Assembly (NCBI RefSeq): GCF_014843845.1
Contig: NZ_JHQS01000130.1
Location: forward strand, 62,001-126,000
Length of the DNA stretch: 64,000 nucleotides
Reading direction: 5' to 3'
DNA from: Mesorhizobium amorphae
GTDB taxonomy: Bacteria > Pseudomonadota > Alphaproteobacteria > Rhizobiales > Rhizobiaceae
Each line of letters opens with the position of its first letter. Position 1 is the first letter of the stretch. The notes beneath the pieces are model-generated. The model did no database searches. It was given only the letters and a program-made list of their open reading frames with translations, and was not told the DNA's origin. A program made the translations under genes and the position numbers. Positions 1 through 8,405 of this stretch are shown piece after piece.

Positions 1-260
1 CGCTGCCGCCAGCCCTCGCATTGGCCGGCAGCGGCGCTCGCGCGGTGCTTCTGGTCAAGCCGCAATTCGAGGCCGGCCGCGCGGCGATCGGCAAGGGCGG
101 CCTGCTTAAGGATCCCTATGACGCCGCCCGCGTTGCCGGCGTGCTGCAGGACTGGTTCGACAGCATGCCCGGTTGGCGCTCGCTGGGGCTGCATCTGTCG
201 CCGATCGAGGGCGGCGACGGCAATCGCGAATTCCTGCTTGGTGGGATCAAAGATCGATGA
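1..260 (+). CDS. tlyA: TlyA-family rRNA methyltransferase, C-terminal fragment
   Basis: The frame is open from the left edge of the window (reading from base 3), so only about the last 86 residues are present. The visible part contains the VKPQFEAGR segment followed by a conserved Gly/Lys-rich stretch, and ends near SPIEGGDGNREFLLGG. This is the C-terminal pattern of TlyA (hemolysin A family) 2'-O-methyltransferases, whose S4 and Rossmann domains would lie upstream. The family methylates rRNA cytidines. The stop codon overlaps the start of the next gene (ATGA), so the two RNA-modification genes are probably co-transcribed. The family call is firm; specificity cannot be judged from a fragment. 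Confidence 0.85.
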   Translation, partial: LPPALALAGSGARAVLLVKPQFEAGRAAIGKGGLLKDPYDAARVAGVLQDWFDSMPGWRSLGLHLSPIEGGDGNREFLLGGIKDR

Positions 261-1498
261 GCGCGCGCTTCACCATCGCCAGGCTGGGCTCGCAAGGCGA
301 TGGCGTCGCCGAGACCGAAACCGGCGAAGTTTTCATTCCCTTCACGCTGCCCGGCGAAACCGTCAACGCTGCGCGCGAAAAGGATCGCGCCACGCTGATG
401 TCTGTGCTGGAGGCTTCACCGCTCAGGATCGATCCGGCCTGCCGGCATTTCACCGAATGCGGCGGCTGCGCCGTCCAGCATCTGGAAGCCGAAGCCTACC
501 GCCAGTGGAAGCGCGACAAGGTCGTGCATGCGCTGAAGAGCAAGGGCATCGTTGGCGATATCGGCGCCTTGGTGCCGTGCGCGCCGGCGACGCGCCGCCG
601 CGTCGTCTTCTCCGCCCGGCGCACCGAGGCCGGCATGCGGCTGGGTTTCGTGCGCGCGCTGTCGTCGGAAATCATTGCCATCGAGGAGTGTCCGATCTCG
701 CTGCCCGTGATCGTCGCTGCGCTCGATCGTCTTAAGAGACTTGCCGAACTGGTCTGCGCCACCACCAGATCGTTCCACATGACGGTGACGGTCACCGGGT
801 CCGGACTCGACGTCGCGGTCCACGAATCCGGCAAGCTCGGCGAGAACCAGCGCCGCATCGCCTCGAACTTCGTCATCGCCGAGGGGCTGGCCAGGCTTTC
901 GGTCGACGGCGAGATCATCGTCGAGCCGAAGAAGCCGGTGGTGCAGTTTGGAACCGTGGCAGTCGCGGTGCCGCCGGGCGCCTTCCTGCAGGCCACCGAG
1001 GCGGCTGAGCAGGCCATGGCCGATATCGTCGGCCAGCATCTGTCGCGCGCCAAGAAGGTCGCCGACCTTTTCGCCGGTTGTGGCAGCTTCGCGCTACGCC
1101 TGGCCGCGAAGTCGGAGGTCCACGCGGCAGAAGGCGACGCGCCGGCTCTTGCGGCGCTCGACCGCGCCTTCCGTTTCGCCAATGGCCTGAAGCGGGTGAC
1201 CAGCGAACGCCGCGACCTGTTCCGGCGTCCGCTCACCTTCAAGGAACTCAATGCCTTCGACGGTCTTGTCCTCGACCCGCCGCGTGCCGGCGCCGAGGAT
1301 CAGTCGAAGCAGATCGCCCGCTCCGACGTGCCGTTCGTCGCCGCGGTATCCTGCAATCCGGTGACGCTGGCGCGGGATTTGCGCATCCTGCTTGACGGTG
1401 GCTACGCACTGAAAAGCGTAACCCCGATCGACCAGTTCCTGTGGTCGCCGCATGTCGAGGCGGTGGCGCTGCTGGAGAAGCCGAAGAAAAGGCGGTAG
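257..1498 (+). CDS. Class I SAM-dependent RNA m5U methyltransferase (TrmA/RumA/RlmD family)
   Basis: This 413-residue protein has the layout of the m5U RNA methyltransferase family. An N-terminal TRAM-like region is followed by an iron-sulfur cysteine cluster, C62-x5-C68-GG-C71. The SAM-binding motif is DLFAGCGSFALRLA. The C-terminal part carries LDPPRAGA and the nucleophile motif SCNPVTLA, with the catalytic Cys at about residue 366. I chose the ATG at 257 because it overlaps the tlyA stop in an ATGA junction and gives a family-typical start (MSARFTIARLG). A longer in-frame start at 173 would run through tlyA. The enzyme would methylate uridine C5 in rRNA or tRNA; RlmD (23S U1939) is the closest named paralogue by the iron-sulfur motif, but the exact target is inferred. 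Confidence 0.9.
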   Translation: MSARFTIARLGSQGDGVAETETGEVFIPFTLPGETVNAAREKDRATLMSVLEASPLRIDPACRHFTECGGCAVQHLEAEAYRQWKRDKVVHALKSKGIVGDIGALVPCAPATRRRVVFSARRTEAGMRLGFVRALSSEIIAIEECPISLPVIVAALDRLKRLAELVCATTRSFHMTVTVTGSGLDVAVHESGKLGENQRRIASNFVIAEGLARLSVDGEIIVEPKKPVVQFGTVAVAVPPGAFLQATEAAEQAMADIVGQHLSRAKKVADLFAGCGSFALRLAAKSEVHAAEGDAPALAALDRAFRFANGLKRVTSERRDLFRRPLTFKELNAFDGLVLDPPRAGAEDQSKQIARSDVPFVAAVSCNPVTLARDLRILLDGGYALKSVTPIDQFLWSPHVEAVALLEKPKKRR

Positions 1499-1506
1499 TT
1501 CGAGCG

Positions 1507-2919
1507 TCAGACCCGCGTACCGCCGACCGTCATCTGGTTCATCCTGAGATGCGGCTGGCCGACGCCGACGGGCACGCCCTGTCCGGCCTTGCCGCACATG
1601 CCGATGCCGTTGTCGAGCTTCATGTCGTTGCCGATCATCGACACCCGGTGCATGGCATCCGGCCCATTGCCGATCAGCATCGCGCCCTTGACCGGCTGCG
1701 TCACCTTGCCGTTCTCGATCATGTAGGCCTCAGTGCAGCCGAACACGAACTTGCCCGAGGTGATGTCGACCTGGCCGCCGCCGAAGGAGACGGCATAGAT
1801 GCCGTTCTTGACCGAGGCGATGATCTCGTCCGGCTCCATGTCGCCCGAGGTCATGTAGGTGTTGGTCATGCGCGGCATCGGCTGGTGGGCGTAGCCTTCG
1901 CGCCTTCCGTTGCCGGTCGCCTTCATGCCCATCAGCCGGGCGTTCTGGCGGTCCTGCATGTAGCCGACGAGCTTGCCGTCCTCGATCAGCACATTGCGGG
2001 CCGATGGCGTGCCTTCGTCGTCGACGGTTAGCGAACCGCGCCGTTCGGCAATGGTCCCGTCATCGACGACGGTGACGCCTTTGGCCGCCACCTGCTGGCC
2101 GAGCAGGCCGGCGAAGGCCGACGTCTTCTTGCGGTTGAAATCGCCCTCCAGCCCGTGGCCGACGGCCTCGTGCAGCATGACGCCCGGCCAGCCGCTGGAG
2201 AGCACGATGTCGAATGTGCCGGCAGGCGCCGGGATTGCCTCAAGATTGACCAGCGCCTGGCGCAGCGCCTCCTTGGCGGCATGCTTCCAGCTCTCCTCGA
2301 CCAGGAACTCGCCGAACGCCTTGCGCCCGCCCATGCCGTAGGAGCCGCTCTCCTGGCGGTCGCCGCTGCCGACGACGACGGATACGTTGATCCTGACCAG
2401 CGGACGGACATCGCGCACCATCTGGCCGTCCGCGCGCAAGATCTCGACATGTTGCCAGGAAGCGGCGAGCGAGGCTGTTACCTGGCGCACGCGCGGATCC
2501 TCGGCGCGCAGCCAGGCATCGATTTCCTGCAGCAGCTTGGCCTTGGTCTCGAAAGAAGGCGAGGGGATCGGGTTCTCCTCGCCATAGAGATGGCGGTTGG
2601 TGCGCGCCGGTGCGGCGGCAAGCGTGCCGGAATAGCCGCCCTTGACCGTCGAAACGGCGTCGGCAGCCCGCAGCAGCGAGGCTTCGGAAAGGTCGCTCGA
2701 ATGCGCATAGCCACTGGCCTCGCCGGCAACCGCGCGCAGACCGAAACCCTGGTCGGTGTTGAAATTGGCGGTCTTCAGTCGACCATTGTCGAACATCAGC
2801 GCTTCGCTCTCGCTGTATTCGAGGAACAACTCGCCGTCGTCGGCACCGTTGATGGTCTCTGCGACAATCTGTTTGATGCGATCGTCGGAAATATCGAATT
2901 GGCCGATCAGGCTGTTCAT
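1507..2919 (-). CDS. tldD: TldD metalloprotease (PmbA/TldD family)
   Basis: A 470-residue member of the TldD/PmbA family. The zinc-protease motif HEAVGH lies near residue 248 in the context LHEAVGHGLEGD. The C-terminal half carries the family signatures DDEGTPS, NTYM and FGGGQVDITSGKFVFGC. TldD with PmbA (TldE) forms a cytosolic protease that degrades unfolded peptides and matures some peptide natural products; the PmbA partner is not in the window. I chose the ATG at 2919 (MNSLIGQFDIS) over an upstream start at 2985, because the extra 22 residues are low-complexity and not family-like. The gene converges with the RNA methyltransferase gene upstream in the window, leaving only 8 bases between the two stops. 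Confidence 0.93.
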   Translation of the reverse strand: MNSLIGQFDISDDRIKQIVAETINGADDGELFLEYSESEALMFDNGRLKTANFNTDQGFGLRAVAGEASGYAHSSDLSEASLLRAADAVSTVKGGYSGTLAAAPARTNRHLYGEENPIPSPSFETKAKLLQEIDAWLRAEDPRVRQVTASLAASWQHVEILRADGQMVRDVRPLVRINVSVVVGSGDRQESGSYGMGGRKAFGEFLVEESWKHAAKEALRQALVNLEAIPAPAGTFDIVLSSGWPGVMLHEAVGHGLEGDFNRKKTSAFAGLLGQQVAAKGVTVVDDGTIAERRGSLTVDDEGTPSARNVLIEDGKLVGYMQDRQNARLMGMKATGNGRREGYAHQPMPRMTNTYMTSGDMEPDEIIASVKNGIYAVSFGGGQVDITSGKFVFGCTEAYMIENGKVTQPVKGAMLIGNGPDAMHRVSMIGNDMKLDNGIGMCGKAGQGVPVGVGQPHLRMNQMTVGGTRV

Positions 2920-3054
2920 GGCAGGTCCGTCCGCGGGAGGATTGGGCGTTTTCCCCGATGTAGGCGCGAAGGCGCGCCGAGACAATCGGCAATGGCGCCA
3001 ATCACAATGACGTCAGACGGGCGGCGCCAACGCAATGGCGATATTCATCGCGGA

Positions 3055-3600
3055 TCAGGGCAGCGCGGCGAAGCCGTCGGCAAAGCCCTTGAGGTCGACC
3101 GGAATGCCGATGCCTTCCTCAGGCGTCTGGAAGACAATGAAGGTGGCCGAGGTGCCGGTCTTCAGCGTATCGAGCAGCGGCTTTTCGAGAATGACCTCGG
3201 CATAGCAACCGTCTTGGAAGCAGCGCACGAAATAGGCCCGGCCGATATCCTTGCCGTCGACATTGAGGCCGAGACCGTTGGGCAGCAGCACGCCGAGCGG
3301 CGCCAGCACGCGCAGGATCTCGGCCTTGTTGTCGGCGGTGCGCAGCACGACCACCGACAGCCCCATCTCCGGACGGTCTTCGGCGACGACGTTCTGCATC
3401 ATCACGCATTGTTCTGAAGTCGCGCCGGCAGGTGTGTCGCAGATGATAGACCACGCGCCATGCGTCGAGCGCACCGTGCCGCTAGGCTGGGCGGCGTTGG
3501 CTGGGCCGATGCCCGACAGGCCGGTACCAAACAGGGCGGCAAGAAAAATGGCCTTGGCCAAAGTTCTCGAACACCCAAGTTTTGAAAGCCAAGAGATCAT
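3055..3600 (-). CDS. Invasion-associated locus B (IalB) family periplasmic protein
   Basis: The 181-residue product begins with a signal peptide (hydrophobic FLAALFGTGLSGIG, cleavage after NAA). The mature part has the IalB-family pattern: W-S-I-I-C-D near the start, an EQCVMMQ cysteine, a basic LLPNGLGL segment and paired cysteines in VRCFQDGCYAE. IalB was named in Bartonella, but members are widespread in Rhizobiales and their role in free-living or symbiotic strains is not settled. I chose the ATG at 3600 because a GGAG Shine-Dalgarno sequence sits about 6 bases upstream; the start seven codons earlier has no such site. The gene is transcribed away from coxB. Confidence 0.88.
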   Translation of the reverse strand: MISWLSKLGCSRTLAKAIFLAALFGTGLSGIGPANAAQPSGTVRSTHGAWSIICDTPAGATSEQCVMMQNVVAEDRPEMGLSVVVLRTADNKAEILRVLAPLGVLLPNGLGLNVDGKDIGRAYFVRCFQDGCYAEVILEKPLLDTLKTGTSATFIVFQTPEEGIGIPVDLKGFADGFAALP

Positions 3601-3975
3601 GACGGCTCCATTGCGAATCACGGCACTTTAAGCCGCGCCAAGGCCAAGTAAAGGACGAGACCGCCGCCCGTCCGCCCGGACACCGGCAACAATGCGCTTT
3701 TCCAAGCCAAATTCGCCCGAATTGCGACCGCCCGGCGCATAGTGCCAAGCATTCCGGAAAGTAGCGGTTGGTGTCCGCGCGTCAACGATTGACGAGAGGC
3801 GTCTTGCAGCCAAAAGCGAAGGCCGAGGCTTGCGCGCAAAAATGCCGCACGGTTTCGGCCGCTCCTTTCTTGCGGAGGGAAATAGAGTATGGTTTGAACC
3901 ACCCTTGGGACTGTCCGGGATTCCCATCCCGGCGTGGTTCGTTATTCTTGCGGTCCGATCGCGAGGAACTGGGAG
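3601..3975. other. Intergenic region between the divergent IalB-like gene and coxB
   Basis: This 375-base stretch has no supported gene. It must hold the promoters of the minus-strand IalB-like gene and of the plus-strand coxB operon. I see no convincing sigma-70 hexamer pair. The right part carries a nested inverted repeat (listed separately at 3896-3940), ending 35 bases before the coxB start. Confidence 0.6.
3896..3940 (+). promoter_or_regulatory. Nested stem-loop in the coxB 5' leader
   Basis: An outer stem GAACCAC (3896-3902) pairs with GTGGTTC (3934-3940), all 7 bases matching. Inside it, CCGGGA (3915-3920) pairs with TCCCGG (3927-3932) around a TTCCCA loop. There is no T-run after it, so it is not an ordinary terminator. 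Its position just before the coxB ribosome-binding region suggests a leader RNA structure or a protein-binding palindrome. The pairing is seen directly; the function is inferred. Confidence 0.5.
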
Positions 3976-4893
3976 ATGATGAGGGCGATGAGAAAATTCC
4001 TAGCTGGCGCCAAGTCTCTAGCAAGCGCCAAGTCTCTGGCAAGTGCGGCAGCCGCTGCCATGGTCATGGCCGGTGCGAGCGCCGCCCACGCGGCCCAGCC
4101 CCAGCCGTGGGAGATCGGTTTCCAGCCGCCTGCAACCGACATGATGCGGCAGATCGAGTGGTTCGGGAACTACACGATGTGGTTCATCGTTCCGATCACC
4201 ATCTTGGTGCTTGTTCTGCTCGCCTACTGCATCTGGAAATTCCGTGCGAGCGTGAACCCAACCCCTTCGCAGACCAGCCACAACACGCTGATCGAAGTGA
4301 TCTGGACGGTCGGGCCGGTCGTTATCCTGCTCTTCATCGCCATCCCTTCGTTCCAGCTGCTGACTGCGCAATACACGCCGCCTGAAGAAGCCAAGCTGAC
4401 CATCAAGGCGACGGGAAACCAGTGGAACTGGGACTATGAGTACCAGGTCGACAAGACGCTCTCCTTCAACTCGGCCATCCTTCAGGACGGCGATCGCAAG
4501 GCCGCCGGCAAGGAAGATCGCAAGGTCTATCCGCGCCTGCTCGCCGTCGACAACGAGATGGTGGTGCCGGTCAACACCATGACCCGCGTGCTGGTCACCG
4601 CGACCGACGTCATCCATTCCTTTGCCATGCCCGCCTTCGGCATCAAGATGGACGCTGTTCCCGGACGCACCAACGAGACCTGGTTCAAGGCGGAAAAGGA
4701 AGGCCTCTACTATGGCCAGTGCTCGCAGCTCTGCGGCAAGGACCACGCCTTCATGCCGATCGCGATCCGCGTCGTCTCCGATGCGCAGTACAACACCTGG
4801 CTGGCGGCAGCCAAGACGGACCTTCCCGGTGCCAACAAGGCGCTGATGGCCGAGGTCGACGGCACAAACAAGGTTGCGGCCGCCGGCAACTGA
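3976..4893 (+). CDS. coxB: Cytochrome c oxidase subunit II (aa3 type)
   Basis: This 305-residue subunit II has an alanine-rich signal peptide, two transmembrane helices (about residues 50-110) and a periplasmic cupredoxin domain. The binuclear CuA ligands are visible: H214 (VIHSFAMP), C249 and C253 (YGQCSQLCG), H257 and M260. Acidic and aromatic residues for cytochrome c docking and electron entry (QWNWDYEY) are present. I chose the ATG at 3976, which follows GAGGA and GGGAG; the adjacent ATG at 3979 is equally possible. The signal peptide contains an 18-bp tandem duplication. It is the first gene of the oxidase operon, 38 bases before ctaD. Confidence 0.97.
   Translation: MMRAMRKFLAGAKSLASAKSLASAAAAAMVMAGASAAHAAQPQPWEIGFQPPATDMMRQIEWFGNYTMWFIVPITILVLVLLAYCIWKFRASVNPTPSQTSHNTLIEVIWTVGPVVILLFIAIPSFQLLTAQYTPPEEAKLTIKATGNQWNWDYEYQVDKTLSFNSAILQDGDRKAAGKEDRKVYPRLLAVDNEMVVPVNTMTRVLVTATDVIHSFAMPAFGIKMDAVPGRTNETWFKAEKEGLYYGQCSQLCGKDHAFMPIAIRVVSDAQYNTWLAAAKTDLPGANKALMAEVDGTNKVAAAGN
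4009..4044 (+). repeat. 18-bp tandem duplication inside the coxB signal peptide
   Basis: Two adjacent 18-base units (4009-4026 and 4027-4044) match at 16 of 18 positions and encode AKSLAS twice in frame. The duplication lengthens the signal peptide by six residues without breaking the frame. Confidence 0.8.
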
Positions 4894-4931
4894 TGCCGCG
4901 ACCGAAATAAGATCAGGGAACGGAGCCGAAC

Positions 4932-6584
4932 ATGGCAGACGCTGCAGCTCACGACGATCACGATCACAAGCCGTATCACGGCTGGGTCCGGTGGGTGTAT
5001 TCGACCAACCACAAGGATATCGGTACGCTCTATCTGATCTTCGCGATCTTCGCGGGCATCGTCGGCGGCGCCCTGTCGGTCGTCATCCGCATGGAGCTGC
5101 AGGAGCCGGGCATCCAGATCTTCACCGGTCTGGCGCAGATGGTCTACGGCATGAACGGCGATGCCGCGATCGACGGCGGCAAGAGCATGTACAACGCCTT
5201 CGGCACCGCGCACGCGCTGATCATGATCTTCTTCATGGTCATGCCGGCGCTCATCGGCGGCTTTGCCAACTGGATGGTGCCGATCATGATCGGCGCCCCG
5301 GACATGGCCTTCCCGCGCATGAACAACATCTCGTTCTGGCTGCTGCCGCCGGCCTTCATCCTGCTCATCGCTTCGGCCTTCATGCCGAGCGCGCCGGGCG
5401 CCTACGGCGTAGGTGGCGGCTGGACGCTCTATCCGCCGCTGTCGACCTCGGGCCAGCCCGGGCCAGCCATGGATCTGGCGATCCTGTCGATCCACATAGC
5501 CGGCGCCTCGTCGATCCTCGGCGCCATCAACTTCATCACCACCATCTTCAACATGCGCGCGCCGGGCATGACGCTGCACAAGATGCCGCTGTTTGCCTGG
5601 TCGGTGCTGATCACCGCCTTCCTGCTGCTGCTGTCGCTGCCGGTTCTGGCCGGCGGCATCACCATGCTGCTCACCGACCGCAATTTCGGCACCACCTTCT
5701 TTGCGCCGGACGGCGGCGGCGACCCGATCCTGTTCCAGCACCTGTTCTGGTTCTTCGGTCACCCGGAAGTCTACATCCTGATCCTGCCGGGCTTCGGCAT
5801 CATCAGCCACATCGTCTCGACCTTCTCGAAGAAGCCCGTCTTCGGCTATCTCGGCATGGCTTACGCCATGGTCGCCATCGGTGCGGTGGGCTTCATCGTC
5901 TGGGCGCACCACATGTACACGACCGGCCTGTCGCTCGACACGCAGCGCTATTTCGTCTTCGCCACGATGGTCATCGCGGTGCCGACGGGCGTGAAGATCT
6001 TCTCCTGGATCGCGACGATGTGGGGTGGGTCGATTTCGTTCAAGACACCGATGCTGTGGGCGCTGGGCTTCATCTTCCTGTTCACCATCGGTGGCGTCAC
6101 CGGCGTCCAACTGGCCAATGCCGGCCTCGACCGCTCGCTGCATGACACCTATTTCGTCATCGCCCACTTCCACTATGTGCTGTCGCTTGGCGCGGTCTTC
6201 GCCATCTTCGCCGGCTGGTACTACTGGTTCCCGAAGATGACCGGCTACATGTACTCGCCCGTCATCGCCAACACCCATTTCTGGGTCACCTTCGTCGGCG
6301 TCAATCTGATCTTCTTCCCGCAGCACTTCCTCGGCCTTGCCGGCATGCCGCGCCGCACCATCGACTATCCGGACGCGTTTGCCGGCTGGAACTGGGTGTC
6401 GTCCATGGGATCCTATATCTCGGCCGTCGGCGTGATGATCTTCCTCTATGGCGTGTTCGAAGCCTTCCAGAAGAAGCGGATCGCCGGCGCCAACCCATGG
6501 GGAGAGGGCGCAACGACGCTGGAATGGCAGCTGCCTTCGCCACCGCCGTTCCACCAGTGGGAACAGCTGCCGAAGATCAAGTAG
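4932..6584 (+). CDS. ctaD: Cytochrome c oxidase subunit I (aa3 type)
   Basis: A 550-residue, twelve-helix haem-copper oxidase subunit. The haem a low-spin ligand region (GTAHALIMIFF), the CuB histidine with its cross-linked tyrosine (FWFFGHPEVYIL), the HHMYTTG pair and the distal haem a/a3 histidines (HDTYFVIAHFHYVL) are all present. The E-V of HPEVY together with conserved D- and K-channel regions marks it as type A. It reduces oxygen to water while pumping protons across the inner membrane. It lies 38 bases after coxB with a GGAACGGAG ribosome-binding site, and a strong hairpin separates it from ctaB. Confidence 0.98.
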   Translation: MADAAAHDDHDHKPYHGWVRWVYSTNHKDIGTLYLIFAIFAGIVGGALSVVIRMELQEPGIQIFTGLAQMVYGMNGDAAIDGGKSMYNAFGTAHALIMIFFMVMPALIGGFANWMVPIMIGAPDMAFPRMNNISFWLLPPAFILLIASAFMPSAPGAYGVGGGWTLYPPLSTSGQPGPAMDLAILSIHIAGASSILGAINFITTIFNMRAPGMTLHKMPLFAWSVLITAFLLLLSLPVLAGGITMLLTDRNFGTTFFAPDGGGDPILFQHLFWFFGHPEVYILILPGFGIISHIVSTFSKKPVFGYLGMAYAMVAIGAVGFIVWAHHMYTTGLSLDTQRYFVFATMVIAVPTGVKIFSWIATMWGGSISFKTPMLWALGFIFLFTIGGVTGVQLANAGLDRSLHDTYFVIAHFHYVLSLGAVFAIFAGWYYWFPKMTGYMYSPVIANTHFWVTFVGVNLIFFPQHFLGLAGMPRRTIDYPDAFAGWNWVSSMGSYISAVGVMIFLYGVFEAFQKKRIAGANPWGEGATTLEWQLPSPPPFHQWEQLPKIK

Positions 6585-6603
6585 GCGGCTGCCCGCGAAT
6601 ACG

Positions 6604-6628
6604 AAACCGCCGGCACGCCGGCGGTTTT
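6604..6628 (+). terminator. Hairpin between ctaD and ctaB
   Basis: A perfect 10-bp stem (AAACCGCCGG with CCGGCGGTTT) encloses a CACG tetraloop and ends in four T. It lies 19 bases after the ctaD stop and 30 bases before the ctaB start. The short T-run suggests partial termination or an mRNA-stabilising 3' end that separates the abundant CoxB/CtaD message from the assembly genes. Confidence 0.7.
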
Positions 6629-6657
6629 GGCCAACGGAATGATGGACTTAAGTACGC

Positions 6658-7602
6658 ATGGCCCTAGTCGACAAACCATTGATTGACGAAGCGGGCTTTC
6701 GCATGTCGGAAGCCACCGCGGGCGATTTCTTCGCCCTGCTGAAGCCGCGCGTCATGTCGCTGGTGGTGTTCACTGCCTTTGTCGGGCTGGTCGCGGCGCC
6801 CGTGACAATCAACCCGCTGCTGGCGGTGATCGCGATCCTGTCCATCGCCATCGGTGCCGGCGCCTCCGGCGCGCTCAATATGTGGTACGACGCCGACATC
6901 GATGCAGTCATGACCAGGACCGCAAGCCGCCCCGTCCCCGCCGGCCGCATCCAGCCCGGCGAGGCGCTGACCTTCGGCCTGGTGCTTTCCGTGCTGTCGG
7001 TGATGACGCTCGGCGTCCTGGTCAACTGGCTGTCGGCGAGCCTGCTGGCCTTCACCATCTTCTTCTACGCCGTCATCTACACGATGTGGCTGAAGCGCTG
7101 GACGCCGCAGAACATCGTCATTGGCGGTGCCGCCGGCGCTATTCCGCCCGTCATCGGCTGGGCCGCGGTGACCGGAACGATCAGCCTCGAAAGCCTTGTC
7201 CTGTTCCTGATCATCTTCCTGTGGACGCCGCCGCATTTCTGGGCGCTGGCGCTGTTCAAGTCCGAGGACTATGCCAGGGCCGGCATCCCGATGATGCCGA
7301 ACGTCGCCGGCCAGGCTTCGACCCGGCGCCAGATATTCGCCTACGCGCTGATCCTTGCGCCCATTGGCGTGCTGCCATGGGTCCTCGGCTTCACGACGCC
7401 GGCCTACGGTATCGCCGCGCTGCTGCTCGGCGCAGGCTTCGTCTGGTATGCGTGGAAGGTACTGCGCATGAGCGACGGCGACCGCGAGATGAAGCCGGCC
7501 AAGGCTTTGTTCGGCTACTCGCTGCTCTACCTCTTTGCCATCTTCGCCATTTACCTTGCCGACAGCGTCGTCAGTCGCGCGCTTGCCATCGGCGGAGCAT
7601 GA
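6658..7602 (+). CDS. ctaB: Haem O synthase (protoheme IX farnesyltransferase)
   Basis: This 314-residue UbiA-superfamily membrane enzyme transfers a farnesyl group to haem B to give haem O, the precursor of the haem A used by CtaD. The prenyl-diphosphate-binding motif is seen in NMWYDADIDAVMTRT, followed by RPVPAGRIQP. The second aspartate-rich loop is represented by KSEDYARAGIPMMP. About eight or nine hydrophobic helices are predicted. The stop overlaps the next small gene in an ATGA junction, which supports co-transcription with coxF, ctaG and coxC. Confidence 0.96.
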   Translation: MALVDKPLIDEAGFRMSEATAGDFFALLKPRVMSLVVFTAFVGLVAAPVTINPLLAVIAILSIAIGAGASGALNMWYDADIDAVMTRTASRPVPAGRIQPGEALTFGLVLSVLSVMTLGVLVNWLSASLLAFTIFFYAVIYTMWLKRWTPQNIVIGGAAGAIPPVIGWAAVTGTISLESLVLFLIIFLWTPPHFWALALFKSEDYARAGIPMMPNVAGQASTRRQIFAYALILAPIGVLPWVLGFTTPAYGIAALLLGAGFVWYAWKVLRMSDGDREMKPAKALFGYSLLYLFAIFAIYLADSVVSRALAIGGA

Positions 7603-7766
7603 TCATGGTCGACAAGAAGCTCGAACTCATCACGTTGACGGAACGCCAGAAGAAAGCCCAGCGCAACCGCTCCGCTGCCATTGGCCTGGCGCTGGCGGTT
7701 CTTGTCGTCATCTTCTACGTCGCCACCATCGTGAAATTCGGTCATACCGGCGGCGCGTCGATGTGA
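7599..7766 (+). CDS. CoxF-like small membrane protein of the oxidase operon
   Basis: A 55-codon gene (53 aa if the ATG at 7605 is used) between ctaB and ctaG. It encodes a charged N-terminus (VDKKLELITLTERQKKAQ), one transmembrane helix (about 20 residues, AAIGLALAVLVVIFYVATIV) and a short C-terminal tail. Small proteins of this shape at this position are annotated as CoxF or cytochrome oxidase assembly proteins in rhizobia; their biochemical role is not established. It is easy to miss because it is short. The ATGA overlap with ctaB and the 8-base gap to ctaG support it as a real gene. Confidence 0.85.
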   Translation: MIMVDKKLELITLTERQKKAQRNRSAAIGLALAVLVVIFYVATIVKFGHTGGASM

Positions 7767-7774
7767 GGCCGAAG

Positions 7775-8404
7775 ATGACCCGCCAGACAGTCACCGATCC
7801 CGTAAAGAAAAACACCAACCGCGTTGTCGCGGGCGTTTGCATTGCCTTCTTCGCCGGCATGATCGGCATGGCCTACGCCGCCGTGCCGCTCTATGCGATG
7901 TTCTGCCAGGCGACCGGTTATGGCGGCACGACCAAACGCGCCACCCAGCAATATGCGAACCGCGTACTCGACCGCGATGTCGCCATCCGCTTCGACGCCA
8001 ACACCGCCGGCGTTCCCTGGCAGTTCCAGCCGGTCACCCGTTCGATCACCATCAAGATCGGCGAGACGGTCCAGGCGCACTACACCGCGACCAACAAGTT
8101 CGACCGCCCCGTTACCGGCCGCGCGACCTTCAACGTGCAGCCGGAACTGGCAGGCCCCTACTTCAACAAGGTGGAGTGCTTCTGCTTCACCGACACGACG
8201 CTGAAGCCCGGCGAGACGCTGGACATGCCGGTCGTGTTCTACGTGGATCCCGACATCGTCAACGTGCCGGAACTGAAGGACTTGAAGACCATCACTCTGT
8301 CCTACACCATGTTCCCGGTCGAAATGAACAAGCCGGTCGCGTCCTCAGTGCCGGCCGCAAGCAGCAACAAAGTTCCAGATACCGAAGCAAATCTCGGGGG
8401 TTGA
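7775..8404 (+). CDS. ctaG: Cytochrome c oxidase assembly protein CtaG (Cox11)
   Basis: A 209-residue Cox11-family copper chaperone that delivers copper to the CuB site of subunit I. It has an N-terminal membrane anchor (about residues 17-35) with a conserved cysteine in YAMFCQATGYGGT, and a periplasmic immunoglobulin-like domain. The copper-binding motif CFCF is present in KVECFCFTDTTL. I chose the ATG at 7775 (MTRQTV); an in-frame GTG four codons upstream is a possible alternative. coxC starts one base after the stop, so translation is probably coupled. Confidence 0.96.
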   Translation: MTRQTVTDPVKKNTNRVVAGVCIAFFAGMIGMAYAAVPLYAMFCQATGYGGTTKRATQQYANRVLDRDVAIRFDANTAGVPWQFQPVTRSITIKIGETVQAHYTATNKFDRPVTGRATFNVQPELAGPYFNKVECFCFTDTTLKPGETLDMPVVFYVDPDIVNVPELKDLKTITLSYTMFPVEMNKPVASSVPAASSNKVPDTEANLGG

Positions 8405-8405
8405 T

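Noticed and set aside
2155..3417. Long plus-strand open frame (about 420 codons)
   Set aside because: It lies antisense to tldD and the IalB-like gene, and its protein is low-complexity with no recognisable motif. High GC makes such shadows common.
4710..6554. 614-codon minus-strand frame opposite ctaD
   Set aside because: It is antisense to a highly conserved subunit I gene, with an Arg/Asp-rich composition typical of a shadow frame.
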